Part shown: positions 44,765-53,360 of the stretch, piece by piece
How positions within the stretch are numbered: position 1 is the first letter of the stretch
How the letters are laid out: the number at the start of each line of letters is the position of its first letter
Assembly: GCA_012523095.1 (NCBI GenBank)
Contig: JAAYJE010000114.1
Location: 1-64,000, forward strand
Source of the DNA: Actinomycetota bacterium
Lineage (GTDB): Bacteria; Actinomycetota; Thermoleophilia; RBG-16-64-13
Reading direction: 5' to 3'
DNA: 64,000 nucleotides
Made by a program: the position numbers and the translations under genes
The notes under the pieces: generated by a model
Told to the model about the DNA's origin: nothing
Database searches by the model: none
Seen by the model: only the letters and a program-made list of their open reading frames with translations

Positions 44765-46650
44765 TGGCCGCCACGCGTACTCTGGTCCGCCCGGCTCCGC
44801 AGAATCCGCGCCTTACCGTCCCTGAAGTCGACATCCGTATATGCCTCGGCACCGGCGGGGTAGCAGCCGGGAGCCGGGAGGTGCTTAAGGCCTTCGAGGA
44901 GGAGTTGGCCCGCCAGGACGTCCTCGCCGTCATCAGACCCCGGGAGGACAAGTGCGAAGGACGCACAGTGTCAGTCACCGGTACCGGTTGTCAGGGGCTC
45001 TGCGCGATGGACCCCTTGGTCGAGATACATCTGAGGCGCAATGGGAAGAGCTCCAAGGTCACCTACGGGCTGGTCACTCCGGCCATGGTGCCCGAGATCA
45101 TCGAAAAACACATCTTGGGTGGCGAGGTGATCAAGAAGTGGTTGGTGCTCACCGACGAAGGCCCCACTGAATACAATCCGTTTTATGACGCACAGGAGAA
45201 GCTGACCCTCCGGCACGTGGGGATCATCGACCCGGAGGACATCGACGACTATCTGGAGGCCGGTGGATACCAGGCCCTCTACAAGGTCCTCTCCGAGATG
45301 ACTCCGGCCGAGGTGATCGACGAGATCAAGCGGTCGGGGCTGAGAGGACGAGGTGGAGCCGGCTTCCCAACCGGGCAGAAGTGGGAGTTCGCAGCAGGCT
45401 ATCAATCGCCTGACGGAGTGAAGTATTTCATCTGCAACGGCGACGAAGGCGACCCGGGCGCTTTCATGGACTGTTCGGCACTCGAGGGTGAACCTCATGC
45501 CGTCTTCGAAGGGATGGCCATCGGGGCGTACGCCATAGGGGCGTCTGTGGGCTATATGTATGTGCGGGCTGAGTATCCGCTGGCGCTGCGTCGTATCAAG
45601 ATCGGACTTGAGGTGGCCGAAGAACGGGGTCTCCTCGGCGACAACATAATGGGCTCCGACTTCTCTTTCCACATCAAATTGAAGGAGGGGGCGGGCGCCT
45701 TCGTCTGCGGCGAAGAGACCGCCCTCATGCAGTCCATCGAAGGAGACAGGGGTATGCCCCGTCTGCGGCCGCCATTTCCCGCAGAGTCGGGACTGTGGAG
45801 GCGCCCGACCAACATCAACAATGTCGAGACGCTCGCTGTGGTGCCCTGGATCATCACCAACGGGGCGGCGGCGTTCGCGGCCCGCGGATACGAGAATTCC
45901 AAGGGGACGAAGGTGTTCGCCCTGGCCGGTAAGGTGAACCGCACGGGGCTGGCCGAAGTGCCGATGGGAATGACGCTTCGCGAGGTCATCTTCGGCATCG
46001 GCGGCGGAGTGAAGAAGGGTAAGAAGTTCAAGGCCGTGCAGATGGGAGGACCCTCGGGCGGATGCCTGCCGGAGTCGCTCCTTGATCTTCCCGTGGACTA
46101 CGAGACCATCAACAAAACCGGCGCTATCGTGGGTTCCGGCGGCATGATCGTCATCGACGAAGACAACTGTATCGTCGATACGGCTCGTTACTTCCTCAGC
46201 TTCACGCAGTCGGAAAGCTGCGGCAAGTGCCCGCCCTGTCGGATAGGCACCAAACGCATGCTCGACCTGCTGACCAAGATCTGCGAGGGCAAGGGTACTC
46301 TTGCCGACCTGGATTTCTTGGAGAAGATGGCCGAGCAGGTGAAGATCGGCTCTCTGTGTGCGCTGGGCGGCACTGCTCCGAACCCGGTCTTCACTGCGCT
46401 CAAGTATTTCCGTGACGAGTTCGAGGAGCATGTGGTCGACAAGAGATGCCGTGCGGGCATATGCACGGCTCTGGTGACGTACAGCATCGACCCGGAGGCA
46501 TGTACCGGGTGCCGTGCCTGCGTGCGCGTGTGCCCGACCGAAGCCATAACCGGCGAGAGGAAAGAAGCTCACGTGATAGATAACGAACTGTGCATCAAGT
46601 GCGGCGCCTGCTATGAGAAGTGCCGCTTCGACGCTGTGAGGAGGTCCTGA
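44764..46650 (+). CDS. nuoF: NuoF-like NAD(P)H/FMN subunit with extra ferredoxin domains
   Basis: The 628 residues contain an N-terminal thioredoxin-like domain (1-110), the NADH and FMN core (RGRGGAGFPTGQKW near 197, NGDEGDPGAFMD near 227, GAFVCGEETALMQ near 315), the SLBB domain, the [4Fe-4S] site CGKCPPC with SLCALGG near 482-530, and two C-terminal [4Fe-4S] motifs (CTGCRACVRVCP and CIKCGACYEKC). This is the HndC/HydB-type layout of soluble hydrogenase or formate dehydrogenase modules. In the N-terminal domain the usual second ligand cysteine is glycine (C-L-G-T-G-G), so that cluster may be absent. Confidence 0.93.
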   Translation: MAATRTLVRPAPQNPRLTVPEVDIRICLGTGGVAAGSREVLKAFEEELARQDVLAVIRPREDKCEGRTVSVTGTGCQGLCAMDPLVEIHLRRNGKSSKVTYGLVTPAMVPEIIEKHILGGEVIKKWLVLTDEGPTEYNPFYDAQEKLTLRHVGIIDPEDIDDYLEAGGYQALYKVLSEMTPAEVIDEIKRSGLRGRGGAGFPTGQKWEFAAGYQSPDGVKYFICNGDEGDPGAFMDCSALEGEPHAVFEGMAIGAYAIGASVGYMYVRAEYPLALRRIKIGLEVAEERGLLGDNIMGSDFSFHIKLKEGAGAFVCGEETALMQSIEGDRGMPRLRPPFPAESGLWRRPTNINNVETLAVVPWIITNGAAAFAARGYENSKGTKVFALAGKVNRTGLAEVPMGMTLREVIFGIGGGVKKGKKFKAVQMGGPSGGCLPESLLDLPVDYETINKTGAIVGSGGMIVIDEDNCIVDTARYFLSFTQSESCGKCPPCRIGTKRMLDLLTKICEGKGTLADLDFLEKMAEQVKIGSLCALGGTAPNPVFTALKYFRDEFEEHVVDKRCRAGICTALVTYSIDPEACTGCRACVRVCPTEAITGERKEAHVIDNELCIKCGACYEKCRFDAVRRS

Positions 46651-49370
46651 TGTCCGCCACGGAGACGACTGGGGATCAAGTGGTGACTCCCAACAAGGAA
46701 GTGGTCACCCTCTCCATCAACGGGCAGGAGATCCAAGCCCAGGCGGGTCAGACCATCTTGGAAGTGGCGCAGGCGAACGGGGTGGATATCCCCACGCTGT
46801 GCCACGACCCGCGGCTGGAGCCGTATGGGGCGTGCCGTATGTGTCTCGTGGAGGTGGAGGGGGCCCGCGGCCCCATGGCCTCATGCGGCACGATGGTCCG
46901 GGAGGGTATGAAGGTCCAGACGCACAGCGAGAAGATAGTCAAGCTGCGCAAGTTCGTGCTCGAGCTGTTGCTGACCAACCATCCGCTGGACTGCCCGGTC
47001 TGCGAGGCGGCCGGAGACTGTCGGCTGCAGGACTATGCCTACGAGTACCTCGTGGACATGGTGCCGTGGGGCTGGAGGGCGCCTCTGGCGGGAGACCCGG
47101 GTACGCATCCCAACATCGCCCACTTCGGGGCCCGTTGTATCCTGTGCGGCCGGTGTGTCCGCATCTGTCGCGAGGTCATGTCCATCGGGTGTTGGGGCTA
47201 CCTCAACCGTGGCTACGACAGCGAGGTGGATACGCCCTACCGACTGCCTCTCCAGGAGGTCGATTGCGTATCGTGCGGGCAGTGTGTGAGCACCTGCCCG
47301 GTAGGAGCGATCGTAGGCCAAAGAACGCCGGGGGGCGCCCGAGAGTGGCAGACGGAGAAGACAGTAACCACCTGTGCATACTGTGCTGATGGTTGCCGGC
47401 AGGTGCTGCACACCTATCGAGGCAAGGTAGTGCGGGTCGCCTCGGAGACCGAGAAGGGGCTGAACCAAGGGAACCTGTGCGTCAAAGGCCGTTACGGCAT
47501 GGGTTACGTCGCGGCGCCGGATAGACTGACTAAGCCGATGATAAGAGACGCTTCCGGCACGCTTGTGGAGTCCACCTGGGATGACGCGCTGAAGTCGGTC
47601 GCGGAGAAGATGACCGCAGCGAAGGAGGACAAGGGAGGGCGTGCAGTCGCGGCGGTGTGCGGCACCCACTCCACCAACGAGGCGGCGTATCTGCTCCAGA
47701 AGCTGATGCGATCGGTGGTGGGCTCCAACAACGTGGATGCCATCGACCATGGGGAGCAGGCGGCGGCCGAAGAGGCCTTGATGGACGGCTTCGGACTGCC
47801 GGTGGTGTCCAATTCACGCGAAGAGCTGCGTGAGGCGGACGCCATCCTTGTTATCGGGTCGAACCTGACTGAGTCTCACCCGGTCTTGGCGCTGGAGGTC
47901 ATCAGAGCCGTGCGGCTGGGCAAGACGGTCATAGTGATGGATCCCCGTGTCACCGAGTTGGCGTCGAAAGCCGGATATCATCTGGCAGTGCGTCCGGGCG
48001 CCGACCTAGCGGTGCTGCGGGCGATGGTGAAACATATGATGGAGTTGGATCTGACCGACACCGATTTCATGGCTGCCCATACCGACGGTTTCGAAGGATT
48101 CGAGAAGTCGTTGGCAGACGTGGACGTCTCCGTGGAGGCGGTGACGGCCGGAGTGGACGCCGAGCTCGTGCGCGCTGCGGCCGCGGCCTTCGGCCGGGCC
48201 GGCAGCGCCGCCGTCCTGGTGGGTACAGGTGCAGCCCAAGGTCCGAAGAGCAAGGCCGTCATGGCGGCTATCGCCGATCTGATGTTGCTGACCGGTAATG
48301 TGGGACGTCCCGGAACGGGGTTATTCCCGCTGCGCTCGGGCGCCAACTCTCAGGGCTTAGCCGACATGGGAGTCAGACCTGATAAGTTCCCGGGCGGGGC
48401 TTCGGTGGCCGATGCTGCCGCGGCGGCACGCCTGGAGGCGGCTTGGGGGATGCCGATCTCGGGTCTTGCGGCAGGTGTACCTACGATGCGACTTGTGGAT
48501 GCCCTGCGGAGCGGGGACATAGAGGTGTTGTATGTGGTGGGGGCTGATCCTGCCCTTGCTCTCCGGGGTGAGGGTGCCGTGCACGAGGCTCTGGAGCAGG
48601 CGGGCTTCGTCGTGGTCCAGGACAGTTTCCTTACCGAGACCGCTCGGTATGCGGACGTGGTCTTACCGGCCGCCGTGGCGAGCGAGGACGAGGGGACCTT
48701 CACCAACGGTGAGCGCTTCGTCCAAAGGGTGAGGGCCGCCGCACCCCCGCTGGGCGACAGCCTACCTGATTGGAAGATCGTGCAGATGTTGGCGAACAGA
48801 CTGGGCGCGGACTGGGCCTACGCGGCGCCGGTTGACGTGATGGCCGAGGTCGCCGACGTGGCTCCGCCCTACAGGGATGTCACCTATGAGAAGCTCGAAG
48901 AGGTTGAGCTGCAACGGCCCTGCTCTGGCATTGAGCACGGCGGCACGGCCGTGCCCTGCTCGAAGGGTTTCGAAGGCGGGAAGGCAGTCTTCGCTCCGGT
49001 GGAGGAAGGCGTGGCCGAGACGGCTACGGACGCCGCTTTCCCGTTCATCCTCATCACGGGCTCGGTGAGAGAGCATCATGGGACCGGAGAACGCACCCGG
49101 AGGTCGGCAGGAGTGACCGACCTGGTGGGTGAGGCGCGGCTGCGCCTTAACCCGGCCGACGCTGAGACATTGAGAGTCTTAGAAGGCGAGACGGTTCGCG
49201 TCAGTGGCCGCGCCGGGAGCGCGGTGGAGGCGCCGGTCTCCCTCGACACCCGGACCCCGCAGGGGATCGTGTTCCTGCCCGGATTCTCGCCCGAGGTACC
49301 GATCAACCACCTTCTTGGTCCGGAAGGGTCGCCGGCACCGGCCGTCAGACTGGAACGCGTCGACGGCTGA
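46650..49370 (+). CDS. NuoG/formate-dehydrogenase-like molybdopterin-fold subunit lacking catalytic Cys/Sec
   Basis: The 906-residue protein has an N-terminal [2Fe-2S] domain (CHDPRLEPYGACRMC near 50-65), a His-Cys cluster region (HPLDCPVCEAAGDC near 111-124), two [4Fe-4S] motifs (CILCGRC, CVSCGQC) and the CAYCADGC...LCVKG cluster. The bis-MGD fold follows: TNEAAYLLQK, LVIGSNLTESHP, LLTGNVGRPG, GANSQGLADMG. Where formate dehydrogenases have Arg-x-(Cys/Sec)-His after N-N-V-D, this reads A-I-D-H-G-E-Q. It is therefore unlikely to oxidise formate by the known mechanism. ATG at 46650 overlaps the nuoF stop and follows GGAGG. Confidence 0.88.
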   Translation: MSATETTGDQVVTPNKEVVTLSINGQEIQAQAGQTILEVAQANGVDIPTLCHDPRLEPYGACRMCLVEVEGARGPMASCGTMVREGMKVQTHSEKIVKLRKFVLELLLTNHPLDCPVCEAAGDCRLQDYAYEYLVDMVPWGWRAPLAGDPGTHPNIAHFGARCILCGRCVRICREVMSIGCWGYLNRGYDSEVDTPYRLPLQEVDCVSCGQCVSTCPVGAIVGQRTPGGAREWQTEKTVTTCAYCADGCRQVLHTYRGKVVRVASETEKGLNQGNLCVKGRYGMGYVAAPDRLTKPMIRDASGTLVESTWDDALKSVAEKMTAAKEDKGGRAVAAVCGTHSTNEAAYLLQKLMRSVVGSNNVDAIDHGEQAAAEEALMDGFGLPVVSNSREELREADAILVIGSNLTESHPVLALEVIRAVRLGKTVIVMDPRVTELASKAGYHLAVRPGADLAVLRAMVKHMMELDLTDTDFMAAHTDGFEGFEKSLADVDVSVEAVTAGVDAELVRAAAAAFGRAGSAAVLVGTGAAQGPKSKAVMAAIADLMLLTGNVGRPGTGLFPLRSGANSQGLADMGVRPDKFPGGASVADAAAAARLEAAWGMPISGLAAGVPTMRLVDALRSGDIEVLYVVGADPALALRGEGAVHEALEQAGFVVVQDSFLTETARYADVVLPAAVASEDEGTFTNGERFVQRVRAAAPPLGDSLPDWKIVQMLANRLGADWAYAAPVDVMAEVADVAPPYRDVTYEKLEEVELQRPCSGIEHGGTAVPCSKGFEGGKAVFAPVEEGVAETATDAAFPFILITGSVREHHGTGERTRRSAGVTDLVGEARLRLNPADAETLRVLEGETVRVSGRAGSAVEAPVSLDTRTPQGIVFLPGFSPEVPINHLLGPEGSPAPAVRLERVDG

Positions 49371-49434
49371 TCCGTCGCGGGAGAGTGGCCGCGGGCGGGT
49401 GACTCCCGTGTCTGCAAACGGCGCGGTCTACGAC

Positions 49435-49484
49435 GCGTCGTCTCGCGTTCCAGACTGCGATAAGTGGGGAGCGTCGTCTCGCGT
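49435..49484 (+). repeat. Short direct repeat pair
   Basis: GCGTCGTCTCGCGT occurs at 49435-49448 and again at 49471-49484, 36 bases apart, between two convergent genes. It could be a protein-binding site or chance. Confidence 0.4.
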
Positions 49485-49501
49485 CGACGGGCGGCGCTCT
49501 C

Positions 49502-51955
49502 CTAAGCCCTCTCGGAAGACCCTTCCTTGTCTTTCTTGCGCCCGGCTTCGCGGGCGTTGTCCGCGAGAACGGCCAGGCGGTCCACGACCATCCGGTTGAC
49601 CGAACCCTTGGGATACAGACCCTTGGCGTTCGCAACGCCCACCGACAGCCCCGTGAGCAGCGCGAGGCCTTCGTCTATGGTTGCGATGGGGTAGATATGG
49701 AAGCGGCCTTTGACCACCGCCTTCCTCACGCGTTCGTTCAGCATGAGATTCCGCACATTCGCCTTAGGTATAAGCACACCCTCGTCTCCTCTAAGGCCTG
49801 AGGCCTCACACACGGCGAAGAAACCCTCGATCTTCTCGTTGACTCCGCCGATGGCCTGAACCTGCCCGCGTTGGTTCACCGATCCCGTCACCGCGAACCT
49901 CTGCAGGATGGGGACGCCGGCAAGTGAGGAAAGGAGTGCGTACAGCTCGGCAGAGGACGCACTGTCGCCCTCGACCCCCGAATACGATTGCTCGAACACC
50001 AGGCGTGCACTCAGTGATAGGGGTCCCTCGGAGGCGTATTTGGCACCCAGGTATCCGGCCAGGATCAGCACCCCTTTGGAGTGGAGGGGGCCGCCCATGT
50101 CTACCTCACGTTCTATATCGATCACTTCGCCATCGCCCAGACGATGGGTGGCGGTGATACGGCTGGGTCTGCCGAAGGCGTAGTCACCGATGACTGAGAT
50201 GGAGAGCCCGTTCACCTGGCCGATGACCGAGCCGCGCGTGTCGATCATGATGATCGCGTCGGCGATCATCTCGCGGAGCCGCTCCTCGATCTGGTTGGAG
50301 CGGTAGATGCGCTGGTCGATGGCCTTCTGGACGTCCCGGCCGCGGACCATGGTTCTGCGTCGAGTGCCGCGTCGGTGCTCGGCCCAGTAGGCGGACTCCG
50401 TGAGCAGGTCGACGACGTCGAGAAAACGTGTGGTCATCTTGCGCTGGTCCGCGACCAGGCGGGAGCAGTGTTCTATGACGCGGGCCACCGAGTCCGGTGC
50501 AAAGTGAGAGAGGCCGCGACTGCGGCAGATATGAGCTACGAAACGGGCATAGAGCTGCTCGTTCTCCGGCGTACGCTCCACAACGGTGTCGAAGTCGGCC
50601 TTGACTTTGAACAATTCCTGGAAGTCGGGGTCCTGGGTGTAGAGGAGATAGTAGATGAACGGTTCCCCGATGAGGACGATCTTCGCCTTGAAAGGGATGG
50701 GCTCGGGATCGAGAGTGGCGGTGGTGGCGAACCCCATCTGCTGAGCTATATCTTCCACGCGGATCTCCCCGGTCTTGAGCGTGCGCTTAAGCGCATCCCA
50801 GGAATAGGGTTTCATGAGGAGCTCTCTCGCCTCGAGCACGAGGAAGCCCCCGTTGGCTTTGTGAAGAGCCCCCGGCCTGATCATGTTGAAGTCGGTCACC
50901 AAAGCCCCGAACTGAGCCTGGTGCTCGACCCGGCCCACCAAGTTCTGTAGGACCGGGTTGCTCTCGGTGGTCACCGGCGCTCCGGTCTCGGCCGAGTTGT
51001 CTACCAACACGTTGATCCTATACTTGCGGAAGGCCCCTTCGCTTCTATGGCGACCCGAGACGGGAATGCCCATGAATGTGACCGGGGTCTCCTCGTCGGA
51101 TCTTTTGAAGTCGTCGGCGTTGTCCACCACGTCGTTCAGAACGGCCTTGAGGTAGTCGACCATCTCAGGTACGCTGCACCAGCGATCACACATCTCGTCG
51201 ACGAGATGTTTGGCCGCGAAAGTGGTGACCTCGCGGTCCAGTTCGCGGACGGCCTCGCGGCCGGTCCGCTCGTCCTGGCGGACCAAGCGCATTATCTGCT
51301 GGAGCTCCTCGTTGAGGCTCTCCAGACCCTCATCGATCTGTTTCTGCTGCTCAGGGGGCAGAGCCTCGTAGATCTCGCGCGACATGGTCTCGCCCTCAGC
51401 GGTCTTGGGGGCGAATGCCAATCCGGCCGGCGTCCTCACCATCGTGAAGCTTCCTTCCTCCGCCTTCTGGCCGAGTGTGGACAGCTTCGCCTCCTGTCGC
51501 TCGCTGATCTGTTGGGCGATGGTGCGCTTCTGCTTCTCATACTCCTCGCCTTCAAAAGCGTGGGTGATGGCTGCCTGGAGGTCTTCGACGAGCTTCTCCA
51601 TGTCCTTGCGGAACTCCTGAGCCTTGCCGGCCGGCATACGGATGGCGTTGGGACGGTGCGGCTGTGCGAAGTTGTGGACGTAGACCCAGTCATCTGGAGC
51701 AGGGCGCCGGGCAGCCTGCTGGGAGAGGAACTCATAGATGGTGCTTGCCTTCCCTGTCCCGGTGGGTCCGGCAGCGAAGATGTTGTAGCCGTCGTTGTAG
51801 ATCCCCATCCCGAACGAGACCGCCGATACGGCCCGGTGCTGCCCGATGATCTCCGCGAGCTCCGGCAGATCGGCCGTGCTCTTGAAGGAAAAGGTGGAAG
51901 CGTCACAGGCCCGGTAGATATCAGCGGGTCCTAGCTCTTTGGGGACTCTGGCCAT
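49502..51955 (-). CDS. LonB-like ATP-dependent protease (AAA_32/Lon type)
   Basis: This 817-residue protein fuses an AAA+ domain (Walker A GPTGTGKAS with Lys69) to a Lon-type Ser-Lys protease domain. A helical insert lies between (residues about 110-260, with EGLESLNEELQQIMRLVRQDERTG). The catalytic serine is Ser665 in GDSASSAE and the lysine Lys708 in GGVNEKIEG. Walker B and later ATPase parts include GGFLVLEARELL. It is the bacterial Lon-related group annotated as an AAA family protease, not canonical Lon, since the substrate-binding N-domain is missing. GGAGG precedes the ATG at 51955. It is monocistronic. Confidence 0.92.
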   Translation of the reverse strand: MARVPKELGPADIYRACDASTFSFKSTADLPELAEIIGQHRAVSAVSFGMGIYNDGYNIFAAGPTGTGKASTIYEFLSQQAARRPAPDDWVYVHNFAQPHRPNAIRMPAGKAQEFRKDMEKLVEDLQAAITHAFEGEEYEKQKRTIAQQISERQEAKLSTLGQKAEEGSFTMVRTPAGLAFAPKTAEGETMSREIYEALPPEQQKQIDEGLESLNEELQQIMRLVRQDERTGREAVRELDREVTTFAAKHLVDEMCDRWCSVPEMVDYLKAVLNDVVDNADDFKRSDEETPVTFMGIPVSGRHRSEGAFRKYRINVLVDNSAETGAPVTTESNPVLQNLVGRVEHQAQFGALVTDFNMIRPGALHKANGGFLVLEARELLMKPYSWDALKRTLKTGEIRVEDIAQQMGFATTATLDPEPIPFKAKIVLIGEPFIYYLLYTQDPDFQELFKVKADFDTVVERTPENEQLYARFVAHICRSRGLSHFAPDSVARVIEHCSRLVADQRKMTTRFLDVVDLLTESAYWAEHRRGTRRRTMVRGRDVQKAIDQRIYRSNQIEERLREMIADAIIMIDTRGSVIGQVNGLSISVIGDYAFGRPSRITATHRLGDGEVIDIEREVDMGGPLHSKGVLILAGYLGAKYASEGPLSLSARLVFEQSYSGVEGDSASSAELYALLSSLAGVPILQRFAVTGSVNQRGQVQAIGGVNEKIEGFFAVCEASGLRGDEGVLIPKANVRNLMLNERVRKAVVKGRFHIYPIATIDEGLALLTGLSVGVANAKGLYPKGSVNRMVVDRLAVLADNAREAGRKKDKEGSSERA

Positions 51956-52053
51956 GAGGTCCTCCGGTCGGTCGGTTCGATGGACGGCGCAGACGCGCGC
52001 AGGTGGACTGTACAAGTCTACCCAATCGCCGGAGGAGACAACCAGGGGGAGAG

Positions 52054-52138
<85 letters not shown>

Positions 52139-52159
52139 GCGAGTGAGCAAGCAGCGGTG

Positions 52160-52188
52160 AGTATAGGGCCCTCGTGAGAGGGCGTCAA
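52160..52188 (-). promoter_or_regulatory. Promoter of tRNA-Leu
   Basis: On the minus strand: TTGACG (52188-52183), a 17-base spacer and TATACT (52165-52160). This is the best sigma-70-type match in the window. Confidence 0.8.
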
Positions 52189-52204
52189 CAGACCGGCGGG
52201 GCCC

Positions 52205-52255
52205 TTGTAGGAGGCGAACAAGTGTTCTATACTCCTGCCCAGCGAACGAATGTTC
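52205..52255 (+). promoter_or_regulatory. lexA promoter with two SOS boxes
   Basis: TTGTAG (52205-52210), a 17-base spacer and TATACT (52228-52233). One LexA box, GAACAAGTGTTC (52216-52227), fills the spacer next to the -10. A second, GAACGAATGTTC (52244-52255), lies just past the expected transcription start at about 52240. Both match GAAC-N4-GTTC exactly, so LexA should repress its own gene by blocking polymerase at two places. Confidence 0.85.
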
Positions 52256-52270
52256 ACCAAGGAGAAGGTC

Positions 52271-52888
52271 ATGGAACTGCCGGAGCGGCGACGGCGCATA
52301 CTTGAGTTCATCGAAGAGGCCGTCAGGAATCAGGGCTATCCGCCGACGGTCCGGGAGATAGGCGCCGCTGTGGGATTGTGCTCGCCGGCCTCGGTCCATG
52401 GACATCTGACGGCGTTGGAGGATATGGGCTACATCCGCCGTGGGAGCGCAAAGAGACGGGCGTTGGAGCTGGTGCGCACGGGCAGATCGGTGCCCTGGGC
52501 GGACGGAAAGCCCGCCTACGCCCGTGTCCCACTGGTGGGTCGGGTGGCGGCGGGGGTTCCCATCTTGGCCGAAGAGAACGTTGAGGAGTCGCTCGACATC
52601 CCACGTTTCCTGGGGGATGACGAGCGGTGTTTCGCGCTCCGTGTCACGGGAACCTCAATGGTGAATGCCGGCATCTTGAATGGTGACATCGTTGTCGTGA
52701 GACAACAGGATAGTGCCGACGATGGGGACATAGTGGTGGCCCTGCTCGAAGACGAGGCGACTTTGAAGCGGTTCTTCAGGGAAGCCGACCGGGTTAGGTT
52801 GCAGCCGGAAAACGACGCTATGGAACCGATCCTCACCAAGAACCCGCGTATCGTCGGCAAGGTGACAGGGGTACTGAGGAGGCTCTGA
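52271..52888 (+). CDS. lexA: SOS response repressor LexA
   Basis: LexA represses DNA-damage genes and cleaves itself when RecA filaments form. The N-terminal winged helix has RRRRILEFIEEAV, YPPTVREIGAAVGL and SPASVHGHLTALEDMGYI. The self-cleavage site is Ala94-Gly95 (RVAAGVP), and the catalytic dyad is Ser129 (GTSMVNAGI) and Lys166. At 205 residues it is a standard LexA. I chose the ATG at 52271 behind AAGGAG (52259-52264); an ATG at 52250 is in frame but lies within the second LexA box. Its TGA overlaps the next gene. Confidence 0.96.
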   Translation: MELPERRRRILEFIEEAVRNQGYPPTVREIGAAVGLCSPASVHGHLTALEDMGYIRRGSAKRRALELVRTGRSVPWADGKPAYARVPLVGRVAAGVPILAEENVEESLDIPRFLGDDERCFALRVTGTSMVNAGILNGDIVVVRQQDSADDGDIVVALLEDEATLKRFFREADRVRLQPENDAMEPILTKNPRIVGKVTGVLRRL

Positions 52889-53106
52889 TGGACGGAGCGC
52901 CGGGCATGACACATACGGAGACTCTGGGAGAGAGGCTCTGCCGCTTCAGCGAAGGTGACCCGTGCCCGTGCTGCGGAACGCTCTTGGAGGCCGACGCGGG
53001 CGGGCCGGGTGCTTCGAGGCTCACGTGCCCTAAGTGTGGATGTGAGATAGGCGGCGACGAAGAGCCGCCTGAGAGTTGGAGCAGTCACCTGTTGAGCGCC
53101 GCCTAG
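52888..53106 (+). CDS. Small zinc-ribbon protein, translationally coupled to lexA
   Basis: This 72-residue product has a C-P-C-C-G motif at about residues 26-30 and C-P-K-C-G at about residues 47-51, the two knuckles of a zinc ribbon, with short acidic flanks. It is not in a family I recognise. The ATG overlaps the lexA stop by one base, so it should be made from the SOS-controlled transcript. Confidence 0.6.
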   Translation: MDGAPGMTHTETLGERLCRFSEGDPCPCCGTLLEADAGGPGASRLTCPKCGCEIGGDEEPPESWSSHLLSAA

Positions 53107-53211
53107 GTGGGTCCCTGGGATACCCGCTGGAGGCCACGCGCGTGGGGTGGAGGCCGTGACCGCCATACCCACCGGCCTGGCGGAACGCGTTATTGGGGCC
53201 CGAGGGAGACA

Positions 53212-53286
53212 TGGCTCCTCGGGCAGGACTCGAACCTGCAACACCCTGATTAACAGTCAGGTGCTCTACCATTGAGCTACCGAGGA
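53212..53286 (-). tRNA. tRNA-Asn (anticodon GTT)
   Basis: On the minus strand the acceptor TCCTCGG pairs with CCGAGGA, the anticodon arm CCTGA-CTGTTAA-TCAGG gives GTT and the discriminator is G, as expected for Asn. CCA is encoded. Confidence 0.95.
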
Positions 53287-53301
53287 GCGTAGGCCTCGCG
53301 T

Positions 53302-53329
53302 AGTATAGCAACAGACGTACCGTGTGCAA
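53302..53329 (-). promoter_or_regulatory. Promoter of tRNA-Asn
   Basis: On the minus strand: TTGCAC (53329-53324), a 16-base spacer and TATACT (53307-53302). Confidence 0.55.
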
Positions 53330-53360
53330 TCGACTATGGCGGGGGTCTGGGAGGCGTTTG

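Noticed and set aside
44971-46572. A 533-codon minus-strand frame opposite nuoF
   Set aside because: It mirrors a fully conserved NuoF sequence and has low-complexity His/Arg-rich translation, typical of a shadow frame.
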